From positions 27,908-91,907 of the forward strand of contig JAJRRU010000012.1 in assembly GCA_024279135.1 (NCBI GenBank): DNA of 64,000 nt, given 5' to 3'. Numbering within the stretch: position 1 is the stretch's first letter; each line of letters opens with the position of its first letter. The translations under genes and the position numbers were made by a program. This DNA comes from Alphaproteobacteria bacterium (GTDB taxonomy: Bacteria; Pseudomonadota; Alphaproteobacteria; Rhodospirillales; Casp-alpha2). The notes under the pieces were generated by a model. It did no database searches and was not told where the DNA came from. It saw nothing but the letters and a program-made list of their open reading frames with translations. Shown here piece after piece: positions 55,099 to 62,261 of this stretch.

Positions 55099-55908
55099 TT
55101 AATTCAGCGCCTCGGCCAGATCCTCCCATACCCTGGGCTTCCAGCTAGAAAAGGTCAAAGCGACCGTTTTGGACAGGGCATCGGCAACCGAAATGGCATT
55201 CTGAATTTTTTCTTTGGGTGAGGAGACCAGACTGGGCAAAGACGCGCCGTCATAACTGATTTTGGCCAATTTATGATCGTAATAAACGGTCGTGGTGAAG
55301 ACCTCGTCATAATTCTCCATATATTCAAACTGTATAACATCAATACTGATCTGGTGAACGTTCAGCTTGGCACGTTTTGATGGGCCTTCTGTCATAAACA
55401 TGAACATAGAGAACGAAAGGTTCAGGTTACCGACCTTGCATAATGCTGAAACGTCATAATCAGCCATATTGTAAAGCTCGTTTCCAGCCTCACTAATCCC
55501 GGTAAAGCTGATGATATAATCACAATCGAACTGATCAGGGATTTTTACATTGCCGGAAATGTCTTTGGCGAGGGAACCATCGATAAGCGGCAGCAGGAAT
55601 TTGTCGAAGGTAAAGCCGATCGGCTTGCCATCTTCGATAATGGCAACCCAACTGACATAATTTCCCACAGACTGGATGATATTGCCTTTTTTCAGGCCCT
55701 TGATACGTTTGCTTTTTGTTTCCGGGCGGGCGCGCACATTGACGTCGCGCAGGACCACATATTTCTCAAAACCGGGTTCAATCTCAAAACCCAGAAAATT
55801 TTCGGCTCTCAGGTCACGCCCGGCCAGGGCGAATACAACCAGCACGATACACACAATCTGAATCAAAACTGTTTTTTGCATAGCCCATGATACCCGTTTC
55901 CGGGCCAT
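55099..55908 (-). CDS. Exported bacterial SH3-domain protein
   Basis: 269 residues from the ATG at 55908; a still shorter start at 55881 is possible, while the longer in-frame start at 56148 crosses the ruvX gene and is rejected. A signal-like segment (LIQIVCIVLVVFALAGRDLRAE) precedes an SH3_3-type domain at about 45-95 (YVVLRDVNVRARPETKSKRIKGLKKGN). The rest is a beta-rich region with paired Cys (FDCDYIISF, SALCKVGN). Such domains bind cell-wall peptides or act as periplasmic adaptors. Its promoter is shared with divergent ruvX. Confidence 0.72.
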   Translation of the reverse strand: MARKRVSWAMQKTVLIQIVCIVLVVFALAGRDLRAENFLGFEIEPGFEKYVVLRDVNVRARPETKSKRIKGLKKGNIIQSVGNYVSWVAIIEDGKPIGFTFDKFLLPLIDGSLAKDISGNVKIPDQFDCDYIISFTGISEAGNELYNMADYDVSALCKVGNLNLSFSMFMFMTEGPSKRAKLNVHQISIDVIQFEYMENYDEVFTTTVYYDHKLAKISYDGASLPSLVSSPKEKIQNAISVADALSKTVALTFSSWKPRVWEDLAEALN

Positions 55909-55957
55909 TTCGCCAAGCCCTCTATTCAATGGGCACAGAAACGGGTATAACCCGGCC

Positions 55958-56416
55958 ATGACCTTAATAAGCTTGGAAGATTTCCGACAATCCGTCCCCA
56001 CTGGCATGAGGATTATGGGCCTGGACGTGGGCAGCAAGACCGTGGGCATTGCATTGTCTGACGTGCTGCACATGATTGCCAGCCCCCTTGAAACACTGAG
56101 ACGTAAAAAATTCAGGGATGATATTATTCGTTTTCGGGAAATCGTCACTCAGCACGATGTCGGCGGTGTGGTCGTGGGCCTGCCGCTCAGCATGGATGGC
56201 AGTGAAGGCCCGCGTTGTCAGTCAACCCGGGCTTTTGCACGTAACCTGGCAGCAGAAATCAACCTTCCCATGAGCGCGCAGGATGAACGCATGTCAACCC
56301 AGGCTGTTGAGCGGGTATTAATCAAGGATGTTGATATGACCCGCAAGCGGCGCGGCGAAGTAATCGACAAACTGGCCGCCGTATATATTCTGCAAGGGTT
56401 TCTGGATCGCGTCTGA
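55958..56416 (+). CDS. ruvX: Putative Holliday junction resolvase / rRNA processing nuclease
   Basis: The RuvX (YqgF) protein is 152 residues, RNase H-like. IMGLDVGSKTVGIALSD has the first catalytic Asp, GVVVGLPLSMDGSEGPR is the middle box, and SAQDERMSTQAVERVLI gives the DER motif. All match the widespread family, needed for 16S rRNA processing and for recombination in some species. It is divergent from the SH3 gene with 49 bases between the starts. Confidence 0.93.
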   Translation: MTLISLEDFRQSVPTGMRIMGLDVGSKTVGIALSDVLHMIASPLETLRRKKFRDDIIRFREIVTQHDVGGVVVGLPLSMDGSEGPRCQSTRAFARNLAAEINLPMSAQDERMSTQAVERVLIKDVDMTRKRRGEVIDKLAAVYILQGFLDRV

Positions 56417-56503
56417 TGACGGGATTTAAGAACTTTCGTTAGGCAAGCGGCCCCGATAGACTGCCGGGCTGATAATGACGTTGACGACTTCAAGGACACA
56501 AAC

Positions 56504-57127
56504 ATGATTAATCCCCAAACTGATATTCTCATCATCGTCGATGTACAGAATGACTTCTGCCCCGGTGGACCATTGGCCGTAACTGACGGCGAACGTGTGG
56601 TTCCCGTCATCAATAACCTGAGTGGTAAATTTTCCAGCCGGGTACTGACCCAGGACTGGCACCCGGTTGGTCATTCTTCCTTCGCCAGTAGCCATGATGG
56701 TGCTGAGCCGTATTCTACCATAGACATGGCTTATGGTGCTCAGACCCTGTGGCCCGATCATTGTATCGCCGGAACCAGGGGGGCTGCATTTCATACTGAT
56801 CTGGTGGTCAATAACGCCGACCTGATCATCCGCAAAGGTTTTCGTCCAGCGATCGATTCTTACTCGGCGTTTTTTGAGAACGACCAGAACACCCCCACCG
56901 GGCTGACAGGATATTTGCGGGAACGGGGGTTCAAGCGCTTGTATTTCAGCGGGCTGGCAACGGATTATTGTGTCGGGTTTTCAGCCCTTGATGCCATAAA
57001 ATCCGGATTTGAAGCCCTATTGATAGACGATGCATGTCGCGCCATCGATCTCATGGGATCGCTGGCAAACATGAAAGACCAACTCGCCAAAGCCGGGGTC
57101 TCGACCATCACCAGTGGCGACATCTAA
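56504..57127 (+). CDS. pncA: Nicotinamidase
   Basis: Hydrolyses nicotinamide to nicotinate for NAD salvage. 207 residues: the catalytic Asp is in ILIIVDVQNDFCPGGPLAV, the metal-binding region in LTQDWHPVGHSSFAS, the Lys in IIRKGFRPAIDSYSAFF and the Cys in LATDYCVGFSALDA. The stop codon overlaps that of the convergent PqqD-like gene by 3 bases. Confidence 0.95.
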   Translation: MINPQTDILIIVDVQNDFCPGGPLAVTDGERVVPVINNLSGKFSSRVLTQDWHPVGHSSFASSHDGAEPYSTIDMAYGAQTLWPDHCIAGTRGAAFHTDLVVNNADLIIRKGFRPAIDSYSAFFENDQNTPTGLTGYLRERGFKRLYFSGLATDYCVGFSALDAIKSGFEALLIDDACRAIDLMGSLANMKDQLAKAGVSTITSGDI

Positions 57128-57408
57128 CCCGGCGGAATTTCGCAAACAAGGCCATTGTCTGATAGCTGTTCCAACAGAATGGAAACATCCTGCCTGATCC
57201 GGTTCGCCGCAGTACCCGGGAAGGCTTCAACAAGCAAGCCTGCAATCTCACCGCTATCCATGGGCTGTTCTAACAACCGCCATACCGCACTTCCTATGGC
57301 ATTGAGGTGAAACATAATATCGGTTTGGGGATCGGCAAGGAAAACCTGATCATCCATCTGGCGCATGTGGACACCGGGTTTTTGTCGATATTGCACCATG
57401 GTTGTCAT
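57124..57408 (-). CDS. PqqD-family peptide-binding protein
   Basis: 94 residues. The RRE-type winged fold is seen in VFLADPQTDIMFHLNAIGSAVWRLLEQPMDSGEIAGLLVEAFPG and VSILLEQLSDNGLV. PqqD-like domains bind the leader of a ribosomal peptide precursor and hand it to a modifying enzyme. It follows an HprK-like gene with 28 bases between, but no radical SAM protein or cyclase is adjacent; the nearest SPASM protein is 13 kb away. Confidence 0.85.
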   Translation of the reverse strand: MTTMVQYRQKPGVHMRQMDDQVFLADPQTDIMFHLNAIGSAVWRLLEQPMDSGEIAGLLVEAFPGTAANRIRQDVSILLEQLSDNGLVCEIPPG

Positions 57409-57436
57409 TTTTTACCCCTTGATTGGTACCTGTTGG

Positions 57437-58279
57437 TTATTGTCCACTGCTGAATTTGTTTAGCAATAGTTCGGCGGCCGTGTCACCCGAGCTGTAATTC
57501 AGTTTAAACAAACGGGACTGTTCGATCAGACCACACAAGCCATCCAGGATATCCGGCGCAGGCATCTGGTCGGCAAAATTCCTTAAGATAATCGCTTTCA
57601 GAGCCTCTGCCTGAGAAACCGGCTGCATAATATTGTCGCCAGCTTCATTGCGTTCAAGAATAACCACGCCACCAACAGGATAAGTTTCGCCAAAATCCGC
57701 CAACATGTCCGAGCCCAACTTTAAAAAGTGGAAACGGGCACTGTGGGGACCGCTATGATCATTAACAAACGTCATGAACCGGTTGCCCAGCGGGGTGGGT
57801 ATGGGACAACGTAACCGTGGCTGCAAACCCAGGGACATGCCCTGTTGGCTCGTCAGATCCAGCGGCATAACATCGTCACACAGCATCCGGATACCACGGG
57901 ATGCCAACAAGGTCATGAATGTGCTCTTGCCCTGATTATAACCATTTGGAAAAATCACCAGCCGGTCGTCTATAATCACCGCGGCACAGTGCAGGCACAA
58001 CTGGTCAGGGTGATCGGCGTTATATCCATGAACCAGATCCACGAGAAAGTCGCAGGCTGCATTCGTTGGATCCTTGTAGACTTTCGGTTCATCCAACCAT
58101 GGTGATGTACGCGAAACCCCGCTCGAATGACCCCAGATCGTTATGACAGGATCATCATGCTCATCCGGTTTTTCCTGAAACGCCCAGGTTCCAACGATGT
58201 CACGGAGTATAATCAGGACTCCACTATCATTGTCATGAAGTCGAACCGGTCTTGTCATACCGTCAAACCATAAATCCAC
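57437..58279 (-). CDS. HprK-related P-loop kinase-like protein
   Basis: 280 residues. LHCAAVIIDDRLVIFPNGYNQGKSTFMTLLASRG includes the P-loop GYNQGKST, and MLCDDVMPLD gives the HprK-type acidic pair behind it. PVGGVVILER and the C-terminal helix match HprK-related proteins that occur with PqqD modules. True HPr kinase would have an N-terminal domain and a capsule-like extension that are missing here. A GTG start at 58279 is chosen because GGGGGAG lies 5 bases upstream. It probably phosphorylates or processes a peptide bound by the PqqD protein. Confidence 0.72.
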   Translation of the reverse strand: MDLWFDGMTRPVRLHDNDSGVLIILRDIVGTWAFQEKPDEHDDPVITIWGHSSGVSRTSPWLDEPKVYKDPTNAACDFLVDLVHGYNADHPDQLCLHCAAVIIDDRLVIFPNGYNQGKSTFMTLLASRGIRMLCDDVMPLDLTSQQGMSLGLQPRLRCPIPTPLGNRFMTFVNDHSGPHSARFHFLKLGSDMLADFGETYPVGGVVILERNEAGDNIMQPVSQAEALKAIILRNFADQMPAPDILDGLCGLIEQSRLFKLNYSSGDTAAELLLNKFSSGQ

Positions 58280-58302
58280 GATAACTCCCCCACGCCATCT
58301 CG

Positions 58303-59646
58303 TTATCCAGTCCGTTCTGGCGGGAATTTAACGGTAACGGACAAGCCGCCGTTGGGCGCTTGTGCCAGGACCAGTTCACCCTGATAGAGAGCAACCAAAT
58401 CGCTGACAATCGACAGGCCAAGGCCATGCCCGGGAATCATTTCGTCCAGCCGTTGGCCACGCATGACGGCGGTTTTAACCTGCTCATCAGCCATACCGGG
58501 ACCATCGTCAGAAACACACAGGTACAAACCATCCTGTTCCATTTGTGCCGATACATTAATTGTATGGTGGGCCCACTTGAAAGCATTTTCCAGAATATTG
58601 CCGAAGATTTCTTCAAGGTCTTCACGTTCACCGCGAAACACCAGACCTGTTGGAATATCCATATGTACGCGTCTGTTTTCCACCGCGTAGATTTTCTTAA
58701 GCGATTGAATGATGGGCTCTATGGTATCATACAAAGGTACACTCATTGATGTAAAAGATGATGTTCCCGCAGCAGCGGCACGGGCCAGGTGATGTTCCAC
58801 CAGTTTCGTAATCACTGCAATTTGTTCGCTCATCAAGGATAGTTTTTCAGGACTGTGATTATCGCCAACCACACTGCGCAACAACGTCAGCGGTGTCTTT
58901 AAAGCGTGTGCCAGATTTCCAACATGACGTCGTGCTCTTTCTATACGATTTTGATTTTCTTCCAGCAACAGGTTCGTCACCCTAATCAACGGACGAATTT
59001 CATCGGGATAGTCTGCATGGAGTTTGACGGCCTTGCGCTGTCGTATGGTTTCCAGATCACGAACCAATCCGCGCAAGGGCCTTAAGCCAAACCTGACCTG
59101 GATGACCAGTGCCATGAGGACACCAAGCCCCAAGGTCAAAAGAGATACGCCCAGGATAATGTCAAAATTTCGCCGTTCCGCCATCAAATCCGATGTGTCA
59201 CCCGCGACCATGAAACGAACCGGATTCTCAAAACCATCTACCTGCAACGTCCTGTAAGAGGCCCACAAAATTCGATTTCGCGGGCCGCGCAGGGTCATTA
59301 ATCCGAACTCGCCTGTTTGTTCAAGAGATACAGTATGGGGCATACTCTCATCCCACAGAGAGCGGGAACGGGCCAGAGGGATTTCCCCTGAGGATATCTG
59401 CCAATACCAACCCGACAGTGCCTGTTCAAACCGGGCATCACCCAGCGAGCGTGTTATGGTTATTTGCTGGTCTGGATCGATATTAGTGGCGGCAATCAAT
59501 GCATTCACTGCGCCGTCCAGACGTCGATTGAAACTGTCATCAACGGCGCGCTGAAAGACAAACGACAAGGCAATTCCACCAACGATCAACACAAGCGTTA
59601 TCCATACACCGGCCGAGAGAATCAGTCGCCGGTTAAGGCTGTGCAT
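58303..59646 (-). CDS. PhoQ/QseC-type sensor histidine kinase
   Basis: 447 residues from the ATG at 59646; an ATG at 59667 has poorer ribosome spacing. Two membrane spans (about 12-32 and 160-182) enclose a periplasmic domain. HisKA box VGNLAHALKTPLTLLRSVVGD carries the His, and the ATPase boxes are ILENAFKWAHH, VSDDGPGMADEQ and PGHGLGLSIVSD. It overlaps the end of the response regulator gene by 14 bases, showing coupling. Signal unknown. Confidence 0.92.
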   Translation of the reverse strand: MHSLNRRLILSAGVWITLVLIVGGIALSFVFQRAVDDSFNRRLDGAVNALIAATNIDPDQQITITRSLGDARFEQALSGWYWQISSGEIPLARSRSLWDESMPHTVSLEQTGEFGLMTLRGPRNRILWASYRTLQVDGFENPVRFMVAGDTSDLMAERRNFDIILGVSLLTLGLGVLMALVIQVRFGLRPLRGLVRDLETIRQRKAVKLHADYPDEIRPLIRVTNLLLEENQNRIERARRHVGNLAHALKTPLTLLRSVVGDNHSPEKLSLMSEQIAVITKLVEHHLARAAAAGTSSFTSMSVPLYDTIEPIIQSLKKIYAVENRRVHMDIPTGLVFRGEREDLEEIFGNILENAFKWAHHTINVSAQMEQDGLYLCVSDDGPGMADEQVKTAVMRGQRLDEMIPGHGLGLSIVSDLVALYQGELVLAQAPNGGLSVTVKFPPERTG

Positions 59647-60328
59647 TTTCGCTATCCAATGCGTCATGTTCCAGGGTATCTAGCCGGAAGCCTTGTCCAC
59701 GAACGGTTGTAATACGGGCATTTGTCAACTTCTTTCGCAAGCGTCCAATAATAACATCGATCACATTGGAATCAGGGTCGCCGTTTGAGTCGTAAACATG
59801 TTCCAGAAATTCGGTCCGGCTGACAACCCGTCCCGGATAATGTAACAAATAACACAGGATGCGGAATTCAAGCGCGCTTAATTTAAGCGGTTTCCCGCCG
59901 TCTGTAACCCGCCTGCTCAGGGTATCAAGAACCAGTCCACCGGTTTCTAAAATAGCTTTGGCATGACCAGCACTACGCCTGATCAGGGCATTCAACCGCA
60001 AGGCAACCTCTGCTGCCTCAAACGGTTTTGTCACATAATCGTCGGCCCCGGCATTGAAGCCGGCTAATTTTTCTGACCACCGGTTGCGCGCCGTCAAAAT
60101 GAGTACCGGCATGGCGCACCCGCCATCACGCCAGCCTTGCAATACACTGATTCCATCCAATTCGGGCAAACCCAGATCGAGAACTGCCGCATCATAGAAT
60201 TCGGTACAGCCCCGTTCATGGGCTGTTTCGCCATCATAGACTGCATCACAGACAAAACCGGAATCTTGTAACATCCTAACCAGCATTCCCGACAAGGCCC
60301 GGTCATCCTCTACAACAAGAATTTTCAT
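59633..60328 (-). CDS. PhoP/QseB-type response regulator
   Basis: 231 residues: KILVVEDDRALSGML at the start, phosphorylated Asp in AAVLDLGLPELDGI, KPFEAAEVALRLN, and a winged-helix end with SRTEFLEHVYDSNGDPDSNVIDVIIGRLRKKL. It overlaps the PepSY gene upstream as ATGA. Together with PepSY and the kinase it forms one signalling operon. Confidence 0.93.
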   Translation of the reverse strand: MKILVVEDDRALSGMLVRMLQDSGFVCDAVYDGETAHERGCTEFYDAAVLDLGLPELDGISVLQGWRDGGCAMPVLILTARNRWSEKLAGFNAGADDYVTKPFEAAEVALRLNALIRRSAGHAKAILETGGLVLDTLSRRVTDGGKPLKLSALEFRILCYLLHYPGRVVSRTEFLEHVYDSNGDPDSNVIDVIIGRLRKKLTNARITTVRGQGFRLDTLEHDALDSENAQP

Positions 60329-60678
60329 CTCTCTCCCTGTTCTCCGGCATCATGGGTTTCGTCAGATATACCCTGTCCACCAATTCCGATGGGCGAACCC
60401 GACAATGTATCGACCAGCAATTCGATCAATTTTCCATCTTCGGAAACCAGTTTTATTCGATAGATCGATGTAACGTTCACATCGTCACTTTCCATGAGGT
60501 ACACTTCATAGACGGTGGCGTCATGCATATTTTCTATTGATTCAATAATTCTGGCAAGGGGCATGGCTTTGCCCGATGCCACGGCCTGGCGGGCCCATTC
60601 ATGATCCCGGTCAGAACCATATACAAGACTGCTCATTGTTATGGGTAAGACAACAAGAATGGTGATAATCAGACGCAT
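60325..60678 (-). CDS. Secreted PepSY-domain protein
   Basis: 117 residues from the ATG at 60678, with signal peptide ending near LVYGSDRD. The PepSY fold is DHEWARQAVASGKAMPLARIIESI followed by VYEVYLMESDDVNVTSIYRIKLVSEDGKLIELLVDTLSG. Short PepSY proteins are often encoded before PhoP/QseB-type regulators and probably act on the kinase sensor. A possible earlier start at 60720 is unlikely. Confidence 0.82.
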   Translation of the reverse strand: MRLIITILVVLPITMSSLVYGSDRDHEWARQAVASGKAMPLARIIESIENMHDATVYEVYLMESDDVNVTSIYRIKLVSEDGKLIELLVDTLSGSPIGIGGQGISDETHDAGEQGER

Positions 60679-60780
60679 GGAAAACCCTCTGGAGTTCACG
60701 CTATCATAGTTTTGCTGCACACCGTAAATACAAGATCAGCAACTTGCATAACACTGCATATATATAACGCTATGTGATCA

Positions 60781-61179
60781 TCAGCTCTGGTTACACCGTA
60801 CCGGCGCGACCTTACATGCCTGGCCTGATTTGGTGCAATTGGCAAGAGCGGCCAATGCAGTATCGGTTTCATTCGTTCCAACACCAATACCAAGAGCCCC
60901 ACCATCACCCAGAGAGAACGTACCACATTGGCCCAAGCCAAAACGCAGTACAATTGTGCAATCACCCGTACCACAATACTGTTTGGCAAGGGCGTCTGCT
61001 CTATCCTGACTAGAAACATTCCACCGGATATGCCAGCGTTGAGTAGTCGTTGAAAAGGCAATGGCACCAAAACGATTTTCGTCGGGTGTGGTATCAGATA
61101 CACTGCTCTCGCAACCAGATAGCAAAATAACAAAAGCAAAAACTGATCCGAGAACAGTGTAGAGACGTGTACTTTTCAT
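60781..61179 (-). CDS. DUF4189-type lipoprotein
   Basis: 132 residues with lipobox LLSGC (Cys23). FGAIAFSTTTQRWHIRWNVSSQDRADALAKQYCGTGDCTIV matches the DUF4189 domain with its regular Cys pairs (QYCGTGDC, GQCGTFSLG, NCTKSGQAC, VRCNQS). Six mature Cys suggest three disulfides. It lies between the Gly-rich protein gene and the PepSY operon on the same strand, and may be an envelope companion of the former. Confidence 0.82.
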   Translation of the reverse strand: MKSTRLYTVLGSVFAFVILLSGCESSVSDTTPDENRFGAIAFSTTTQRWHIRWNVSSQDRADALAKQYCGTGDCTIVLRFGLGQCGTFSLGDGGALGIGVGTNETDTALAALANCTKSGQACKVAPVRCNQS

Positions 61180-61285
61180 TTACAATTCTTCTCCGCAATA
61201 TAGCCATTGATGCATGAAGCATATTCCTTGCGGTAAGATATATGGTTTTATTGATATAATCCAGAGGCCTCCGCCACCACCACCG

Positions 61286-61313
61286 ACTCCACCGCCTGTT
61301 GCGGGTGGAGTCG
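61286..61313. other. Hairpin in the decayed tail of the Gly-rich gene
   Basis: GACTCCACC and GGTGGAGTC form a perfect 9-bp stem around GCCTGTTGCG. It lies past the three successive in-frame stops after the Gly-rich gene, and part of the same reading frame codes for another Gly-rich tail. Confidence 0.5.
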
Positions 61314-61329
61314 GGGCTTAGGGGAATTA

Positions 61330-62133
61330 CTAGAGGCCAGTACCACTGACGCCAGCTCCACCGCCACCGCCACCACCTGTTGGTTGTGGTTGTGGTTGTG
61401 GTTGTGCGGGAGCTGCTGGAGCTGCTGGAGCTGCTGGTGTTGCTGGAGCTGCTGGTGTTGCTGGAGCTGCTGGTGTTGCTGGTGTTGCTGGTGTTGCTGG
61501 TGTTGCTGCAGGAGCGTTACCACCACCTGTACCACCTGTACCACCTGTGCCACCTGTACCACCTGTGCCACCTGTACCACCTGTGCCACCTGTATCATCA
61601 CCGCTATCATCCCGGCCACCGCCAGAACCGCCGCCACCATCGCCACCGCCGCCGCCATCTCCGCCGCCACCGCCATCTCCGCCGCCACCGCCAGAACCGC
61701 CGCCACCGCCGCCGCCATCTCCGCCGCCACCGCCAGAACCGCCGCCGCCGCCGCCAGAATCACCACCGCCGCCGCCATCGCCGCCGCCACCGCCAGAACC
61801 TCCGCCGCCGCCGCCAGAATCACCGCCGCCGCCGCCAGAATCACCACCGCCGGAGTCATTATTACCGCCGCCACCGGAATCGCTATTTCCACCACCGCCG
61901 GAACCACCGCCGTCACCGCCGCCATTACCGCCGCCATTACCGCCGCCGTCACCGCCACCAGATCCGCCGTCTTTTCCACCGCTTTTGGCTTGCGCTGAAT
62001 TAAGCGACATCAAGACTGGTGCTGAATAGGCCAGCGTCGCTACAAGACCAAGCTTTCGTAACGCCAGGCGCCTGTTCATAGAAACACTGGATGACACGTC
62101 AGCATGGGTATTTTCGAGATCAAGATCGGGCAT
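61330..62133 (-). CDS. Exported glycine-repeat protein
   Basis: 267 residues. A short acidic head (MPDLDLENTHAD) precedes a Tat-like signal MNRRLALRKLGLVATLAYSAPV with cleavage near SAQA. The mature region is almost wholly low complexity: long Gly runs broken by DG, SG and NDS, then GGT repeats, then APATPATPATP and PAAPA steps, ending QPQPQPTGGGGGGGAGVSGTGL. It looks like a flexible or adhesive surface protein or a repeat-rich linker. Opposite-strand Pro/Arg-rich frames here are artefacts of the GC-rich repeats. The three stops at its end hint at a shortened former C-terminus. Confidence 0.65.
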   Translation of the reverse strand: MPDLDLENTHADVSSSVSMNRRLALRKLGLVATLAYSAPVLMSLNSAQAKSGGKDGGSGGGDGGGNGGGNGGGDGGGSGGGGNSDSGGGGNNDSGGGDSGGGGGDSGGGGGGSGGGGGDGGGGGDSGGGGGGSGGGGGDGGGGGGGSGGGGGDGGGGGDGGGGGDGGGGSGGGRDDSGDDTGGTGGTGGTGGTGGTGGTGGTGGGNAPAATPATPATPATPAAPATPAAPATPAAPAAPAAPAQPQPQPQPTGGGGGGGAGVSGTGL

Positions 62134-62261
62134 AATAAAGTTCCTTTCGTGTAGATATGCTGAACCCTACCAATTCAATTTTAAATGGATCATGAACAAA
62201 AAAACCACAGCAGCGCAAAATTCGCCTTATCTGGTAAATTCCAGGGGATACGGCACCACGT

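Noticed and set aside
61380..62029. Plus-strand Arg/His-, Cys/Thr- and Pro-rich frames in the glycine-repeat region
   Set aside because: All are shadows of the GGN-repeat gene. The minus-strand frame alone has a signal peptide and a normal start.
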